Shown: positions 63,104 to 64,000 of the stretch, one piece after another
Layout: the number at the start of each line of letters is the position of its first letter
Numbering within the stretch: the first letter of the stretch is position 1
Source of the DNA: Chenggangzhangella methanolivorans
GTDB taxonomy: Bacteria; Pseudomonadota; Alphaproteobacteria; Rhizobiales; Methylopilaceae
Direction of reading: 5' to 3'
Assembly (NCBI RefSeq): GCF_019797865.1
Contig: NZ_CP081869.1
Coordinates: 3,435,501-3,499,500 of the forward strand
DNA length: 64,000 nucleotides
Made by a program: the position numbers and the translations under genes
The notes under the pieces: generated by a model
What the model was told of the DNA's origin: nothing
The model's database searches: none
The model's input: only the letters and a program-made list of their open reading frames with translations

Positions 63104-63315
63104 GCTGAAGAGCGGGAGGCCCCCGCATCTTCCCGGCCGATCTATCACGACGGCGGGCGGGGCAAAGCCGGGTGGCGCGCGTTCGAGAGCCGCAGACGGG
63201 CGGCGGCGAATGAGAACGCTAGCGCGTCGCAACTGCGAAGATCGTTGTTGCTCTTGAGGTTCGGGCCCGCTAACGGCTGCGCGTTCGCTCGCGTGGGCGT
63301 TATCGGGAGGGCCGC

Positions 63316-64000
63316 ATGGACAGCGCGCAGCGCATCGCGCTCGGCAGCATCGCCGTCGGCCTGCTCGTGCTCGGGCTGAAGGCGGCGGCCTTCTGGCTCA
63401 CCGGCTCCGTCGCGCTCTATTCGGACGCGGTCGAAAGCGTGGTGAACGTCGCGGCCGCGATCGCGGCGTTTCTCGCGGTGCGGCTGTCGGCCGTTCCGCC
63501 GGACCGCGAGCATCCCTACGGCCACCACAAGGCCGAGTACATCTCCGCGGTCGTCGAGGGCGCGCTCATCATCGTGGCCGCGGTCGCGATCCTCAACGAG
63601 GCCTGGGGCGCGTTCCGCAATCCGCGCGAGATCGACCTCACGCCGCTCGGCGTCGGCGCCAACGTTGCGGCGAGCGTGGTCAACGGCCTGTGGTGCCTCG
63701 TCCTGTTCCGGCGGGGCAGGGCGCTGCGCTCGCCGGCGCTCGTGGCGGACGGCAAACATCTCCTCACCGACGTCGTCTCCTCGGCCGGCGTTCTGGTCGG
63801 CGTCGGGCTCGTGGCGCTGACCGGCCTGCACTGGCTCGACCCCGCGCTCGCCTGTCTGGTGGCGCTCAACGTTTTGTGGTCCGGCGCGCAACTCGTTCGG
63901 ACGTCGGTCGGCGGGCTGATGGACGAGGCGGCCGACCCGCAGACGGTCGAGCGCATCCGAGCCGTCATCGCGGCCAACGGCGACGGCGCGATCGAGGCCC
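63316..64000 (+). CDS. Cation diffusion facilitator transporter, partial at window end
   Basis: ATG 63316 follows GGGAGGGCC. The frame runs to the last base, so the C-terminal is missing; 228 residues are seen. Transmembrane segments (GLLVLGLKAAAFWLTGSVAL, ISAVVEGALIIVAAVAIL, VASVVNGLWCLVLF) and both metal sites of the CDF family are present: DxxxD as YSDAVES and the HxxxD as KHLLTDVVSS, plus HPYGHHKAEY. It exports divalent metal ions (Zn, Fe or Mn) in exchange for protons. The metal is undetermined. Its nearness to an iron-chelator operon is suggestive only. Confidence 0.9.
   Translation, partial: MDSAQRIALGSIAVGLLVLGLKAAAFWLTGSVALYSDAVESVVNVAAAIAAFLAVRLSAVPPDREHPYGHHKAEYISAVVEGALIIVAAVAILNEAWGAFRNPREIDLTPLGVGANVAASVVNGLWCLVLFRRGRALRSPALVADGKHLLTDVVSSAGVLVGVGLVALTGLHWLDPALACLVALNVLWSGAQLVRTSVGGLMDEAADPQTVERIRAVIAANGDGAIEA

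Overview
The window is about 70% GC, with a dense gene layout, GTG and TTG starts, ATGA-type overlaps, several families of palindromic repeats and typical alphaproteobacterial gene sets. It most resembles a member of the Hyphomicrobiales (Rhizobiales). The amide-uptake locus and the asb-type siderophore locus would suit a methylotroph-like or plant/soil relative such as Methylopila, Hansschlegelia or Methylobacterium, but that placement is an inference. No phage, transposase, CRISPR array or rRNA was seen.

About 18 genes that otherwise look functional are interrupted by single-base frameshifts. Many lie in short homopolymers (ttttt, ttt, ggg, ccccc). The coordinates given for these genes span the reconstructed gene. 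I read most of them as sequencing or assembly indels, not pseudogenes, and each entry says where the reading frame changes.

Layout. 1-17.9 kb: an envelope/secretion-rich block with an S8 subtilase, a trypsin-like protease, a caspase-like protein, an OmpA-family protein, a secreted lipase-like hydrolase, an ATP-grasp membrane protein and many small exported proteins of unknown function, interspersed with palindromic repeats. 18.0-20.0 kb: an HWE-type sensor kinase coupled to a single-domain response regulator. 20.1-22.1 kb: a tautomerase-SDR pair divergent from a LysR regulator. 22.1-26.2 kb: a periplasmic molybdenum hydroxylase operon (2Fe-2S subunit, Mo subunit, tri-haem cytochrome c), next to an HxlR regulator. 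27.0-36.7 kb: redox and detoxification genes (multidomain flavoprotein, GST, LysR, GlxA/AraC regulator, alpha/beta hydrolase, cupin, amidase, SDR, LLM flavin oxidoreductase). 36.9-41.8 kb: a membrane metallophosphoesterase, a TetR-MATE efflux pair and two small hypothetical genes.

41.9-49.4 kb (minus strand): a complete amide-responsive system. AmiC (ligand sensor) and AmiR (ANTAR antiterminator) precede a leader with two tandem hairpins and an intrinsic terminator. A nitrilase-superfamily amidohydrolase and a branched-chain-type ABC transporter, which includes a LivM-LivG fusion, follow. The expected logic is that amide bound to AmiC releases AmiR, AmiR binds the leader hairpins, the terminator is bypassed, and the amide importer and hydrolase are made.

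49.6-55.6 kb: an FAD oxidoreductase and a TetR-controlled RND efflux pump. 56.0-63.0 kb (plus strand): a petrobactin-type siderophore operon with two NIS synthetases (AsbA, AsbB), an aryl-AMP ligase (AsbC), an AsbD carrier protein fused to an AsbE-type condensing enzyme, and the 3-dehydroshikimate dehydratase AsbF. Together these can make 3,4-dihydroxybenzoate, load it, transfer it to a polyamine and couple it to citrate. The window ends with tRNA-Arg(CCU) and the start of a cation diffusion facilitator.
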